A stretch of 64,000 bases of DNA. It comes from 13-2-20CM-66-19 sp963824395. GTDB taxonomy: Bacteria > Pseudomonadota > Gammaproteobacteria > Steroidobacterales > Steroidobacteraceae. A program made the position numbers and the translations under genes. Below, in pieces: positions 34,675 through 45,023 of this stretch; the stretch's first letter is position 1, and every line of letters begins with the position of its first letter. The DNA is taken from the NCBI GenBank assembly GCA_963824395.1, contig CAWGPF010000001.1, positions 1,116,001 through 1,180,000 on the forward strand. Direction: 5' to 3'. A model generated the notes under the pieces. That model saw nothing but the letters and a program-made list of their open reading frames with translations, did no database searches and was not told the DNA's origin.

Positions 34675-35274
34675 TCAGGAGACAATTTTCGCCTTGATGG
34701 CCTCGTATTCGGCGTCGGTGATGAGGCGGGCGTCGAGCAGCTGCTTGGCCTCCTGCAGGCGCCGCACCGCATCATCGCCGGCCGCGGCCGGGGCCGGGCC
34801 TGCGCTCACCTGGATGCCTCCGGCGCGGGCGCGCAGCTCCTCGAGCTCGCGCACGCGGCGCTTCTCACGCCAGGCCTGGTCCTGGCTCTGGCAGATGCGG
34901 TACACCGCCTGCGCCTGCTGCTGGCGCAGGCCGCGGAACTCCACCCGCTGGCTGCCCGGGCTCGCGAGCGAGGCGAGGTCGGTCGCCTTGCCGGCGCGCA
35001 GCGACAGATCCGCGCTCAGCATGCCCACGTGGAGCGTGACCTCCTCGAGGTCCTGCCAGCGGATGGTCGTGACATCGAAGCCCCCGAGGAGCTTGCGCGT
35101 CAGCACCACCAGGCGGCCGCTGGTGGCGGCCAGCAGGATGCGGCGGTGCGTGAGCGCAAACAGGCGGCGCTGGATGGCAAAGGCCTCCAGCGTCTCGCCC
35201 GGGATCAGCACGCCGCGCAGCTGCCCGAGCGGCCCGGCAACATCGGCAGCCTCAGGCCCCGGCGCATCGCTCAT
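34675..35274 (-). CDS. PH-like plus SHOCT domain protein
   Basis: A 199-residue cytosolic protein. The N-terminal half has a bacterial PH-type pattern (LIPGETLEAFAIQRRLFALTHRRILLAATSGRLVVLTRKLLGG) and the last 28 residues (RRLQEAKQLLDARLITDAEYEAIKAKI) are a SHOCT domain, an oligomerisation module usually attached to other domains. The middle is charged and helical. Function unknown. Upstream neighbour (DUF3014) is on the same strand. Confidence 0.7.
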   Translation of the reverse strand: MSDAPGPEAADVAGPLGQLRGVLIPGETLEAFAIQRRLFALTHRRILLAATSGRLVVLTRKLLGGFDVTTIRWQDLEEVTLHVGMLSADLSLRAGKATDLASLASPGSQRVEFRGLRQQQAQAVYRICQSQDQAWREKRRVRELEELRARAGGIQVSAGPAPAAAGDDAVRRLQEAKQLLDARLITDAEYEAIKAKIVS

Positions 35275-35316
35275 GTCAGTGGTACCCGCAACGCCCCGCC
35301 CCTCAAGGAAACACCC

Positions 35317-36123
35317 TTACTTCTTCTTGACGATCTCGGCGCGGAAGTCGCGCAGCTTCGCCTTGATGAGGCGCTCGTTGGCCGGCCCCATGCGGATCAG
35401 CAGCTTCTGCCCCGCGGAGCGACCCTCCAGCTCCTGGTCCGCGTACTCGTAGAATACCTTCGGCTGCGCCAGCTGGATCGGGCTCGTGACCTCCGGGGTC
35501 TGCAGCAGGTGGTCGATGACCTCCACCAGGCGATCGTTGAAGTACTTGCCCGGGTAGCCTAAGTCCTCGTACGACTGCTGGAAGAGCGGATAGAGGCGCT
35601 CGTAGACCACCGCCAGCGCCTTCACGTCGGTCTTCTCCAGCACCCGCATGAGCGGGGTGTAGCGTTCGAAGTTCTCGGGACTGAGGGTGACGATGTCGCC
35701 CTGGCTCGCGGTGACCGTCTGCCCGGGCGTCGGCTTCAGCGGCCGCAGGTCCACCGCGAGTTTCTTGCGCGGCAGGTTGTCCACCGTCACGACGATATGC
35801 CGCACGATGTTCTGCGGCACCAGGAACTGCTCGACCGGATCGTGACCGATGACGCCGGCGAGGGAGTCGTGGGCCACCTGGTCGCTGTCGTTGAGCGCCG
35901 GCAGCGCGCTCGCATCGTTATCGGCCGGGATCGGGTGGGAGATCTGCGGTTCGCTGCTCGCGGCGGGCGCCGGGCGCGGGGTCGCCGCCGGCGGCGGCGG
36001 CGCCCCCGCCTCGTGGCTCGAGTACCAGTACCAGGCACCGGCGGCTGCGAGCACCGCGGCCACGCCGCCTGCCAGCCACACCACCTTGCGGCGTGCCGAG
36101 GCCTCCAGATCGTCTTCCCACAT
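35317..36123 (-). CDS. DUF3014 domain membrane-anchored protein
   Basis: A 268-residue protein with a cytosolic start, one transmembrane helix (about residues 14-34), a proline/alanine-rich linker and a periplasmic DUF3014 domain (DSLAGVIGHDPVEQFLVPQNIVRHIVVTVDNLPRKKL, NFERYTPLMRVLEKTDVKALAVVYERLYPLFQQSYEDLGYP). Function of the family is not known. It diverges from lhr across a 223-nt space where no other gene is seen. Confidence 0.8.
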   Translation of the reverse strand: MWEDDLEASARRKVVWLAGGVAAVLAAAGAWYWYSSHEAGAPPPPAATPRPAPAASSEPQISHPIPADNDASALPALNDSDQVAHDSLAGVIGHDPVEQFLVPQNIVRHIVVTVDNLPRKKLAVDLRPLKPTPGQTVTASQGDIVTLSPENFERYTPLMRVLEKTDVKALAVVYERLYPLFQQSYEDLGYPGKYFNDRLVEVIDHLLQTPEVTSPIQLAQPKVFYEYADQELEGRSAGQKLLIRMGPANERLIKAKLRDFRAEIVKKK

Positions 36124-36346
36124 CCCTGCACCCTCGCATCATTCGGGGGCTTGAGACTTTACTCCCCTTTTGGCGCCGCCGGTGTCAGCGCGGCTCTGTC
36201 AGGTTGTCGGACGGTGAGTGCGGCCGGGTCGGCGCGGGCGCAGCCGCACCCCCATACAGCGGGGTGACGTGCGCGCACCTGTACGGGCGCGGGAAAGTCC
36301 TGCCGCCACGCTCCTAAGCGCCCTTCAGGTGTGCTTCAATTCTCCC

Positions 36347-39300
36347 ATGCTCGCCGCTTTCCATCCGGCCGTGGACCGCTGGTTCCGCCGTACCTTCAGC
36401 GCGCCCACGCCCGCGCAGCAGGCGGCGTGGCCGCTGATCGCGGCGCGGCAGCACGTGCTGATCGCCGCGCCGACCGGCTCGGGCAAGACCCTCGCCGCCT
36501 TCCTGGCCGTCATCGATGAACTGGTGCGCGAGGGGATCGCGGGCCACGGCCTGCCCGATGAGACGAGCGTCGTGTACGTCTCGCCACTGAAGGCCCTCTC
36601 CAACGACATCCACAAGAACCTCGAGGCGCCGCTCGAGGGCATCCGCGCCGAGCTCGGTGCGCTCGGCCTGCCGCAGCCGGACATTCGCACCTTTGTGCGC
36701 ACCGGTGACACGCCCCAGCACGAGCGCGCCGCGATGCGCCGCCGTGCGCCGCACATCGTGGTGACGACCCCGGAGTCGCTCTACATCCTCATGGGCTCGA
36801 AGTCCGGCCGCGAGATGCTCGCGAGCACCCGTACCGTGATCGTGGACGAGATCCACGCCATGGCCGCCAGCAAGCGCGGCGCGCACCTCGCCCTCACGCT
36901 CGAGCGCCTCGAGGCGCTCGCCGGGCGCCAGCTGACGCGCATCGGCCTGTCCGCCACGCAGAAGCCGATCGAGGATGTGGCGCGCTTCCTCGTGGGCACC
37001 CGCAACCTGCGCGCCGACGGCAGCGCCGCGTGCGCGATCGTCGATGCCGGCCACGTGCGCGAGCGCGACCTGCAGCTGGAAATCCCGCCCGCACCGCTCG
37101 AGTCGGTGATGTCGGGCGAGGTGTGGACGCAGCTCTACGACCGCCTGGCGCAGCTCGTGAGCGAGCACCGCACGACGCTCGTGTTCGTCAACACCCGCCG
37201 CCAGGCCGAGCGCCTGGCGCGCCACCTCTCCGAGCGCCTGGGCGAGGAGCACGTGACCGCTCACCACGGCAGCATGGCGAAGGAGTCGCGCCTGAGCGCC
37301 GAGCAGCGCCTCAAGGGCGGGCAGCTGCGCGCGCTGGTGGCGACCGCCTCGCTCGAGCTTGGCATCGACATCGGTGATGTCGACCTCGTGTGTCAGCTCG
37401 CCTCGCCGCGCTCGATAGCCGCCTTCCTGCAGCGCGTCGGCCGCTCCGGGCACTCGGTCGGCGCCACGCCCAAGGGGCGGCTGTTCCCGCTGTCGCGCGA
37501 TGACCTCGTGGAGTGCGCCGCCCTCATCGCCGCGGTGCGCCGCGGCGAGCTCGATCGCCTCACGATGCCGCGCCAGCCGCTCGACGTGCTCGCGCAGCAG
37601 ATCGTCGCCGAGTGTGCGGCACGGGAGTGGGACGAGGACGGGCTGTTCGCGCTCATGCGCGCAGCCTTCGCCTACCGCGAACTTTCCCGCCAGGAATTCG
37701 ACGAGGTCCTGAAGATGCTCGCCGAAGGCTACAGCACGCGCCGCGGCCGCCACGGCGCGCTCCTCTACCACGACGCGGTCAACCGCACCGTGAAGGGCCG
37801 GCGCGGCGCACGCCTCACCGCGCTCACCAGCGGCGGCACCATCCCCGACACCGGAGACTATCAGGTGATCCTCGAGCCGCAGGCGCAGTTCGTCGGCACG
37901 GTGAACGAGGACTTCGCGGTCGAGAGCCTGCAGGGGGACGTGTTCCAGCTCGGCAACATCTCCTACCGCATCCTGCGCGTCGAGCAGGGCCGCATCCGCG
38001 TCGAGGATGCGCGCGGCGAGCCGCCCTCGATCCCCTTCTGGCTCGGGGAAGCCCCGGGCCGTTCCGCTGAGCTGTCGGGGTCGGTGTCGCGCCTGCGCGC
38101 CGAGCTCGAGGCACACCTCGATGAGGGACTGGAGGCCGCCGGTGCCTGGCTGCAGAAAACGACCGGCATCTCGCCGGCGGCGAGCGTGCAGCTGGTGGCG
38201 TATCTGGCCGCCGGCCGCGCTGCCCTCGGCGCGCTGCCCACGCAGCAGCGCATCATCTTCGAGCGCTTCTTCGATGAGGCGGGGGGCATGCAGCTCGTCA
38301 TCCACTCCCCCTTCGGCAGCCGCATCAACCGCGCCTGGGGTCTCGCGCTGCGCAAGCGCTTCTGCCGCACCTTCAACTTCGAGCTGCAGGCGGCCGCCAC
38401 CGAGGACACGATCGTGCTCTCGCTCACGACCGCGCACAGCTTCGAGCTCGCCGACGTCGCGCGCTACCTGCACTCGAACACGGCGCGGCCGCTGCTGGTG
38501 CAGGCGCTGTGCGCCGCGCCCATGTTCCCGGTGCGCTGGCGCTGGAGCGCCACCATCGCGCTCGCCCTGCCGAGGATGCGCGGCGGCAGGAAGGTGCCCG
38601 CGCCGCTCGCCCGCATGGCAGCCGAGGACCTGCTGAGCGCGGTGTTTCCCGACCAGGTGGCGTGCGCCGAAAACCTCCCGGGGGAGCTGCAGATCCCCGA
38701 GCACCCGCTGGTGCGCCAGGCGATCCGGGACTGCCTCGAGGACGCCATGGACATCGCCGGGTTCGAGCAGCTGTTGCGCGCACTCGAAGGCGGCGCGATT
38801 GAGGTGCTGGCGCGCGACCTCACCGAGCCCTCGCCGCTCGCACTCGAGGTGCTCTCGGCGCGTCCCTACGCCTACCTCGACGACGCGCCGCTCGAGGAGC
38901 GGCGCACCCAGGCGGTCGTCAGCCGCCGCTGGCTCGACCCGCAGAGCGCTGCCGACATCGGCCAGCTCGATGCGCAGGCGATCGCGCGTGTGCGCGAGGA
39001 GGCCTGGCCCGATGCCACGAGCGCCGATGAGCTGCACGACGCGCTGCTGTGGCTCACTTATCTCACCGCCGCCGAGGCCACCGCCCAGGCCGCCTGGCCG
39101 GCGCTGCTGCAGGAACTGAGCGCGCAGCGGCGCGTCACGCGGCTTGATGCGGGCGCCGGGGGGCTGTGGGTGACCGCCGAGCGGCTGCCACTCTTTCAGG
39201 CCCTGTTCCCCGCGGCGCACGCCACGCCCGGGGTGCTGACCCCGGCCGCGCACCAGCAGACGCGCGGCCCCGAGGCTGCCCTCATCGAGATCGTGCGCGG

Positions 39301-40672
39301 GCGCCTGGAGGGCTCAGGACCTGTCACCGCCGCAGCACTGGCCGCCACGCTCGCCCTGCCCGTGGCGCACCTCGATGCGGCGCTCGCAGCGCTGCAGGCG
39401 GAAGGGTTCGCGATGCGCGGCGCCTTCAGCGCCCAGGCCGACGCGGGGAGTGAGTGGTGCGAGCGGCGGCTGCTCGCGCGTATCCACCGCTACACCGTGA
39501 AGCGCCTGCGCGCGGAGATCGAGCCGATCGAGGCGCGCGACTTCCTGCGCTTCCTGTTCGACTGGCAGCGCGTGAGCGCCAGCGGCCGCATGGAGGGCCC
39601 GGATGCGGTGGGCGCGATCCTCTCGCAGCTGGAGGGCTTCGAGGCCGCCGCCAGCGCCTGGGAGACCGAGATCCTCCCCGCCCGCATCAGCGAGTACGAG
39701 CCTGCCTGGCTCGATGAGCAGTGCCTGGCGGGGCGCTTCGTGTGGACGCGGCTCGCCCCGCGCCGCGCCGATCCGCAGCGCGGCGCAGCGCCGGTGCGCG
39801 CGACCCCGATCGTGCTCCTGGCGCGGCGCAACGTGCGCGCCTGGTCCTCGCTCACCGGCGCCACGGACGCGGTGCATCTGTCCGCGGCTGCGCAACGCGT
39901 GGCGCACTACCTGGCCGGTCACGGCGCCTCGTTCTTCGATGAGCTCGCCGCGGGCAGCAGCCTGCTGCCGACCCAGGCGGAGGAAGCGCTGGCGGAGCTC
40001 GTGGCGCTCGGCGTTGTGAACTCCGACAGCTTCGCCGGCCTGCGCGCACTCCTGGTGCCGGCCGAGCGGCGCCGGCCGGCGGCTGGCCGCCGTCGCCGCC
40101 GCCTTGCGCTCTTTGGCATGGACGCCGCCGGGCGCTGGTCGCGCATCGCGCGCGCCGCGCCCGACGACACCCCGACACGTGCGCAGCAGGATGAGACCAC
40201 CGAGCAGATCGTGCGCACGCTGCTGAAGCGCTGGGGGGTGATCTTCTGGCGCCTGCTGGCGCGCGAGGCGGACTGGCTGCCGCCCTGGCGTGACCTGCTC
40301 GCCTGCTGCCGCCGGCTGGAGGCGCGCGGGGAGATCCGCGGCGGGCGCTTCGTCGCCGGTTTCAGCGGCGAGCAGTACGCACTGCCCGAGGCGATTGCGC
40401 TGCTGCGCGAGGCGCGGCGCCGCAGCGCCGAGGGCCAGCTGGTGTCGGTCTGCGGCGCCGACCCCCTGAACCTCGTCGGCATCCTCACCCCCGGGGCGCG
40501 CCTGCCCTCACTGAGCGGCAATCGCGTGCTCTACCGGGACGGGGTGCCGATCGCGCTCCTCACCGGCGGCGAGGTCGGCTTCCTCGCCGAGCTCGCGCCC
40601 CCGCAGCAGTGGCAGGCGCAGAACGCGCTGCTGCGCCGCCAGGTGCCCGCAGCGCTCGCCGACCTCGCCTGA
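36347..40672 (+). CDS. lhr: Giant superfamily 2 helicase Lhr
   Basis: A 1441-residue ATP-dependent helicase. The N-terminal core has Walker A APTGSGKT (41-48), DEIHAM (Walker B, DEIH box), LSATQKPIED and the C-terminal RecA-like domain motif LASPRSIAAFLQRVGRSGHS. The remaining ~600 residues form the winged-helix and Lhr-specific C-terminal region typical of full-length Lhr. Lhr acts on RNA:DNA hybrids in DNA repair. The ATG at 36347 is the first one placing the motif-rich start correctly; the frame is open further upstream. It stands alone: no ligase or exonuclease partner adjoins it. Confidence 0.92.
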   Translation: MLAAFHPAVDRWFRRTFSAPTPAQQAAWPLIAARQHVLIAAPTGSGKTLAAFLAVIDELVREGIAGHGLPDETSVVYVSPLKALSNDIHKNLEAPLEGIRAELGALGLPQPDIRTFVRTGDTPQHERAAMRRRAPHIVVTTPESLYILMGSKSGREMLASTRTVIVDEIHAMAASKRGAHLALTLERLEALAGRQLTRIGLSATQKPIEDVARFLVGTRNLRADGSAACAIVDAGHVRERDLQLEIPPAPLESVMSGEVWTQLYDRLAQLVSEHRTTLVFVNTRRQAERLARHLSERLGEEHVTAHHGSMAKESRLSAEQRLKGGQLRALVATASLELGIDIGDVDLVCQLASPRSIAAFLQRVGRSGHSVGATPKGRLFPLSRDDLVECAALIAAVRRGELDRLTMPRQPLDVLAQQIVAECAAREWDEDGLFALMRAAFAYRELSRQEFDEVLKMLAEGYSTRRGRHGALLYHDAVNRTVKGRRGARLTALTSGGTIPDTGDYQVILEPQAQFVGTVNEDFAVESLQGDVFQLGNISYRILRVEQGRIRVEDARGEPPSIPFWLGEAPGRSAELSGSVSRLRAELEAHLDEGLEAAGAWLQKTTGISPAASVQLVAYLAAGRAALGALPTQQRIIFERFFDEAGGMQLVIHSPFGSRINRAWGLALRKRFCRTFNFELQAAATEDTIVLSLTTAHSFELADVARYLHSNTARPLLVQALCAAPMFPVRWRWSATIALALPRMRGGRKVPAPLARMAAEDLLSAVFPDQVACAENLPGELQIPEHPLVRQAIRDCLEDAMDIAGFEQLLRALEGGAIEVLARDLTEPSPLALEVLSARPYAYLDDAPLEERRTQAVVSRRWLDPQSAADIGQLDAQAIARVREEAWPDATSADELHDALLWLTYLTAAEATAQAAWPALLQELSAQRRVTRLDAGAGGLWVTAERLPLFQALFPAAHATPGVLTPAAHQQTRGPEAALIEIVRGRLEGSGPVTAAALAATLALPVAHLDAALAALQAEGFAMRGAFSAQADAGSEWCERRLLARIHRYTVKRLRAEIEPIEARDFLRFLFDWQRVSASGRMEGPDAVGAILSQLEGFEAAASAWETEILPARISEYEPAWLDEQCLAGRFVWTRLAPRRADPQRGAAPVRATPIVLLARRNVRAWSSLTGATDAVHLSAAAQRVAHYLAGHGASFFDELAAGSSLLPTQAEEALAELVALGVVNSDSFAGLRALLVPAERRRPAAGRRRRRLALFGMDAAGRWSRIARAAPDDTPTRAQQDETTEQIVRTLLKRWGVIFWRLLAREADWLPPWRDLLACCRRLEARGEIRGGRFVAGFSGEQYALPEAIALLREARRRSAEGQLVSVCGADPLNLVGILTPGARLPSLSGNRVLYRDGVPIALLTGGEVGFLAELAPPQQWQAQNALLRRQVPAALADLA

Positions 40673-40713
40673 TCGAGCGCCGGCCGCCACGCGCGCGGCG
40701 GGCCCGCGGGCAG

Positions 40714-41253
40714 TCAGCTCTTCGGGTGCGCGTCCACCCACTTCTGCACCGCCGCCATGGTGTTCTCGACGTGCTTGTCAGGATCCATCGCGGTGTAGGA
40801 GTAGAGAATCTCCCCGGTCGGGGCGATTACGTAGGAAGTGCGGTTGGCGTAGTTGGTATGCCCGAGGAACACCGAGTCGTAAGCCTTGATGATGTGGCCG
40901 TCCGGGTCGGCCGCCACCGCGAACTTGTTGCGGCACTCGGCCACCGAGAACTTGTTGAGCGTGTCGATCGAGTCGTGGGACAGGCCGATGACGGTGGCGC
41001 CGAGCGCCTTGAACTTGTCGGTGGCCTCGGCGAAGTCGTGCGCCTCGACCGTACAGCCACTGGTGAAAGCCTTCGGATAGAAGTACAGCACCACCGGGCC
41101 CTTCTTGAGGGCTTCGGCCAGGGAGAACTTGAAGGGCGTGCCGGCGAGCGTCGCATCCGTCGTGAAGTCCGGGGCGCGCGTGCCGTTGGGCAGCGCGGCA
41201 TACACCGGCAGTACCAGAAGCGCCGCCAGGGCGGCGGTGAATGAGCGTCGCAT
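40714..41253 (-). CDS. Exported peroxiredoxin (AhpC/Bcp type)
   Basis: A 179-residue thiol peroxidase with a signal peptide (about residues 1-19, ending VYA-A). The peroxidatic cysteine is C67 in FYPKAFTSGCTVEAHDF, and a later cysteine in VAECRNK (C107) could resolve it. Periplasmic location is inferred. The ATG at 41253 is favoured since GGAG lies 6 nt before it; ATG at 41259 is also open. It is convergent with lhr and 93 nt from the AttH-like gene. Confidence 0.88.
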   Translation of the reverse strand: MRRSFTAALAALLVLPVYAALPNGTRAPDFTTDATLAGTPFKFSLAEALKKGPVVLYFYPKAFTSGCTVEAHDFAEATDKFKALGATVIGLSHDSIDTLNKFSVAECRNKFAVAADPDGHIIKAYDSVFLGHTNYANRTSYVIAPTGEILYSYTAMDPDKHVENTMAAVQKWVDAHPKS

Positions 41254-41346
41254 GAACATCTCCCGTATCGGTTGGTTCCATCGGGTCGCTGGATGCCGGG
41301 CATCATCGGCCAAGGCGCCCCCGCACGCCAGTGGCGTGACTTAAGT

Positions 41347-42480
41347 TCAGCGTTCCTGCCGGTAGCCGACGAGCTCCACGTAGCCGCGGCCCCCGAGGGC
41401 CTCCCCGGCGCGCGTGCCGCGCACGTCGACCGCGCCTTCCCAGTAGCGCGGCGTCGTGCCGAGCTCCTGGTCGGCGAGCAGCGGGCGCACGGTGAGGTCG
41501 AGCCCGAGCTGCGGCACCGCGATGCGCCACCCGGAGGGGTAGCGCACGCCGCCGGCACTCTTCCAGTGATCGGTGACCTGAACGGACACCGCGCGCGCGC
41601 TCAGGGACTGCACGTTTCCGGCGCGGTCGACAAAGGTGCCGGCGCTGTGCGCATCGATGCCGCCGTGCGCATCGCGCAGCGCATAGAACATGAGGGTCGA
41701 GCCGTCCTGCAGCTGCAGTGCGAACCAGTCCCAGCCGACCTCACCGCGCCCGAGGCCGCCGCTCCCCCACTCGTGGTCGAACCAGGCGAGCCCGGTCACC
41801 GCGAGCGCGCGACCCTCGCGCAGCAGGCGGCCGCGCACGCCGACGCGCGGCAGCGAGTAGTAGTAGCTCGCATCCCCGGGCGTTGCCGATTTGACGCTGA
41901 AGCCCTCGACCCCGTTGAGCACCGGTGCGCCCGAGGCATCCAGCTCCAGGTCGAGCTGGTACCCCTGCGCGGCGGCATGCACGAGCCAGGAGGTCGCGAC
42001 CCCGGGGGCGGGCTTCAGGTACCAGTCCTCGACCCACACGTGCAGCGGATCGGCCGCGGCCCCCGCCAGGCCGAGCGCGGCGCGCGAGACTTTCTGGGCG
42101 TAGCGGAAGCGCTGCTCCGCCACGTCGGTCACCGCGAAATGCGCAACGTAGATCTCGTTCGCGTGCCACGCCGAAGGGCCGGCGGCGCTGAGCGCCGCCG
42201 GCGGTGCGAGCGCGTAGCGGAAGAAGGTGAGCTCGAAGCCGAAGCGCTCGCCATTGGCCGCCTCGAGGTTTCCCGTGGTGTACCACCACTCCTGGCGAAA
42301 CTCAGGATGCGGGCCGGCATCGGCCGGGAAGCTGAAAGGGCGTGGCCCGCTCACCTGCGCGAACCCTGCGGCGGGCTCATCCAGGATCCCGCCCACGCTC
42401 GCAGGCGGGGCCCCCGCGGCCGCGCGCGTGGCAAGGAGCGCGACCGCGGCGATGGCCGCCACGAGCTTCAGGGCACTCAT
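41347..42480 (-). CDS. Lipocalin-like/CrtC-AttH family exported protein
   Basis: A 377-residue protein with a signal peptide (residues 1-21). The body is the tandem lipocalin-like fold shared by AttH and carotenoid 1,2-hydratase (CrtC): HPEFRQEWWYTTGNLEA, YYYSLPRVGVRGRL, GLAWFDHEWGSGGLG, GWDWFALQLQDGS and GYVELVGY are typical. Its ATG overlaps the ABC permease stop (ATGA). The operon context suggests it handles a lipophilic cargo for the transporter; no carotenoid genes are nearby. Confidence 0.88.
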   Translation of the reverse strand: MSALKLVAAIAAVALLATRAAAGAPPASVGGILDEPAAGFAQVSGPRPFSFPADAGPHPEFRQEWWYTTGNLEAANGERFGFELTFFRYALAPPAALSAAGPSAWHANEIYVAHFAVTDVAEQRFRYAQKVSRAALGLAGAAADPLHVWVEDWYLKPAPGVATSWLVHAAAQGYQLDLELDASGAPVLNGVEGFSVKSATPGDASYYYSLPRVGVRGRLLREGRALAVTGLAWFDHEWGSGGLGRGEVGWDWFALQLQDGSTLMFYALRDAHGGIDAHSAGTFVDRAGNVQSLSARAVSVQVTDHWKSAGGVRYPSGWRIAVPQLGLDLTVRPLLADQELGTTPRYWEGAVDVRGTRAGEALGGRGYVELVGYRQER

Positions 42481-45023
42481 TCGGCGCGCAGCCCGGCGGC
42501 GAGCGGCGCGCGGGCGCTGCGCCAGGCCGGGTAGAGCCCGGCGGCCAGGGCGGCGCTGAGCGCCAGCACGAGCGCATTCAGAAACTGCGGCGCACTCAGG
42601 TGCAGATCGATCTGCCAGCCGAAGGCGCGGCGGTTGATCACCCGGGTGAGGAGCAGCGCGGTGAGCACTCCTGCGGGGATTGCCGCCAGGTAAGCCGCGA
42701 GGCCCATGAACAGGGTCTGCCCGAGAATGAGCGCGGCCGTGGCGCGCGGGGTCGCTCCGAGCGTGCGCAGCAGCGCCAGCTCGCGCGCACGCTCGAGCTC
42801 CCAGGCGAACAGCGCACTGACGAGCCCGATGGCGGCGACGCCGGCAGCCAGCCAGTAAAGGACGCGCGTGATGACGAAGGTGCGCTCGAAGATCTGCATC
42901 GACAGCTCGCGGATGTCGGCGTTGGAGCGGATGAAGAGGTCCTGGCGGTGGGCCGCGGCGGCGCGCAGCCGCGCGAGGGTGGCGGGCAGATCGGCGCCCG
43001 GCGCCAGGTACAGGCCGAGTGCGCCGATGGCAGTGTCGCGCCACAGCTGCTGGTAGGTACCGAGCTCGATGAGCACCTCGCCGCGGTCGTTGCCGTACTC
43101 GCGGTATACCCCGGCGACCGGGAAGCCGCGCGGGCCTGCCGGCGTCGTCAGGGTGAGCGTCGCACCGCGGTTCAGCCCGAGCCGCCAGGCGAGGGGCTCG
43201 GAGATGAGGACCGCACCTGCGCCGAAGGCGGCCCAGGCGGCACGCGGCTCGCCCTGGGTGAGGCGGAACGCCTCGCCCCCGGCCGGGCCGAGGCGCAACG
43301 CATTGAGGTCGAGCTCCCCGTACGCAGAGCGCACCACGGAGCGACGCGCCTCGCTGTGCGCCGCGACGCCCGGCACCGCCAGCAGGCTCGAGAGCACCTG
43401 AGGGTCCAGGCGCCGCATCAGCGCGTCGCTCGGGCCCGGGGCGCTGACATAGATGTCGGCGCGCAGCGTCTGCAAGAGCCACTCGCGCAGCGAGCCGCGG
43501 AAGCTCTCGACCATCACCGCGACCCCGATCATTGCCGCGAGCGCCATGCCGAGGGCGGCGACCGCGACCGCGGTGCGGCTGAGGGAGCGCGCCACGTCGT
43601 TGAGCGCAAGACGCACGAGCGCGCTGCGCGCGCCCAGCACGCGCGCACCGCCGGCCGCAAACCCGCGCAGCGCCGCCGGCGTCGCCGCCGCCACCGCCAG
43701 GAGCAGCAGGAACAGCGCGAGGAACCCGGCCAGCAGGCTGCGCGCGGAACAGGTGACGGTGAGCGCGGCGGCGGCGGCGCAGCCGGCCGCGAGCACGAGC
43801 AGGGGCCGCGCCAGGCTCTGCGCGTGGGCCTCCACCACCGAGCGCGCCAGGCCCAGCTGCGGCGCGCCGCCTGCGACCTCCAGCGCCGGCAGGAGCGCGG
43901 CCACGAGCGCCGTGGCGACCCCTGCCAGGAGCGCCTTGGCGAGCGTCAGCGGCGGCAGTGTGATGGAGTTGACCGCGACGACGAAGTACAGATCGTTGAT
44001 GGTGCGCGAGACGAGTGACACCAGGCCGCGGCCGATGAGGAGCCCGAGCAGCACCCCGAGCGCCGCACCGATGACTCCGAGGAGGGCAGCCTCCCCGAGC
44101 AGCAGCCGCAGTACTTCGGCGCGCGTGGCGCCGAGTGCGCGCAGGATGCCGAGCGTACGGCGCCGCTGCAGGACCGCGAAGCTCACCGCGCCATAGATGA
44201 GGAACGTGCCGACGAGGAGCGCCAGCAGGCTCATCGCCTCAAGGTTGGTGGTGAAGGCGTCCGTCATCGCGAAGGTCTCGCGTGCCACCGCGCGCGTCGT
44301 GTGCAGCTCGACCCCGGCCGGCAGGCGCGCGCGCAGCGCGGCCTCAAGAGCCACACCGGCAGCACCGCCCGGCAGGCGCAGGTCGATGCGCGACAGCCTG
44401 CCGCTCGCGCCGAGCCACTCCTGTGCCTGGGCGATGTCGGTGAGCACCAGCGCATCAAAGCCGGGCGTCTGCCCGCCGAGCGTGCCGAGCAGCTGCGCCG
44501 CGTGCGGCACGCCTGCGACCTCGGCCACGAAGGGCGTGTGCGGGGCGAGGTGCAGCTGCGCGGCCGTGGCCGCGGCCATCACGAGCGCGCCTTTCTCCCC
44601 GAACCAGCGCCGTGCCTGCGCGAGCCCGTCGAGCAGCTGCGCCGGCGCGGCGGCGGCGCCCTCGCCCAGCTGCGCGCTCGCGAAGGGATCGATCCCGAGC
44701 AGCTCGAGCGTGCGCCCGCCGATCACGACGTAGCCCGAGACGAGCGGCGCCAGCTGCGGTTGCGGCAGCCCGGGCACCAGGGGCTGAGTGCGCAGGCTCA
44801 CGTACAGCGCCTCGTCGATCCCGGCGGGGCCGCCGGTGAGCTCATGGGTCGCCGACCCGTTGACGGCCCCGAGGGACAGCTCGAAGGCACGCCGGGCGCT
44901 CGCGGTGGCGATGTCGACGGCCACGATGGTGCCGACGCCGAGGGTCAGGCCGAGGAGCGCGAGGGTGAGCTGCACCGGGTGGCGCACCAGGTGCCCGAGG
45001 CTCGCCGCGCGCAGCAGCCTCAC
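42477..45023 (-). CDS. ABC transporter permease, double FtsX domain
   Basis: An 848-residue inner-membrane protein with hydrophobic segments near 20-40, about 250-360 (three) and about 410-470, and a second FtsX block at the C-terminus (residues 720-840), with large periplasmic loops between. The tandem FtsX arrangement fits a MacB/LolC-like mechanotransmission exporter lacking its own ATPase. GTG start at 45023 overlaps the ATPase stop. Substrate unknown. Confidence 0.88.
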   Translation of the reverse strand: MRLLRAASLGHLVRHPVQLTLALLGLTLGVGTIVAVDIATASARRAFELSLGAVNGSATHELTGGPAGIDEALYVSLRTQPLVPGLPQPQLAPLVSGYVVIGGRTLELLGIDPFASAQLGEGAAAAPAQLLDGLAQARRWFGEKGALVMAAATAAQLHLAPHTPFVAEVAGVPHAAQLLGTLGGQTPGFDALVLTDIAQAQEWLGASGRLSRIDLRLPGGAAGVALEAALRARLPAGVELHTTRAVARETFAMTDAFTTNLEAMSLLALLVGTFLIYGAVSFAVLQRRRTLGILRALGATRAEVLRLLLGEAALLGVIGAALGVLLGLLIGRGLVSLVSRTINDLYFVVAVNSITLPPLTLAKALLAGVATALVAALLPALEVAGGAPQLGLARSVVEAHAQSLARPLLVLAAGCAAAAALTVTCSARSLLAGFLALFLLLLAVAAATPAALRGFAAGGARVLGARSALVRLALNDVARSLSRTAVAVAALGMALAAMIGVAVMVESFRGSLREWLLQTLRADIYVSAPGPSDALMRRLDPQVLSSLLAVPGVAAHSEARRSVVRSAYGELDLNALRLGPAGGEAFRLTQGEPRAAWAAFGAGAVLISEPLAWRLGLNRGATLTLTTPAGPRGFPVAGVYREYGNDRGEVLIELGTYQQLWRDTAIGALGLYLAPGADLPATLARLRAAAAHRQDLFIRSNADIRELSMQIFERTFVITRVLYWLAAGVAAIGLVSALFAWELERARELALLRTLGATPRATAALILGQTLFMGLAAYLAAIPAGVLTALLLTRVINRRAFGWQIDLHLSAPQFLNALVLALSAALAAGLYPAWRSARAPLAAGLRAE

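Noticed and set aside
36314..39253. Very long minus-strand open frame opposite lhr (979 codons)
   Set aside because: It is antisense to the motif-rich Lhr helicase; GC-rich DNA leaves long antisense frames open, and it shows no protein family motifs.
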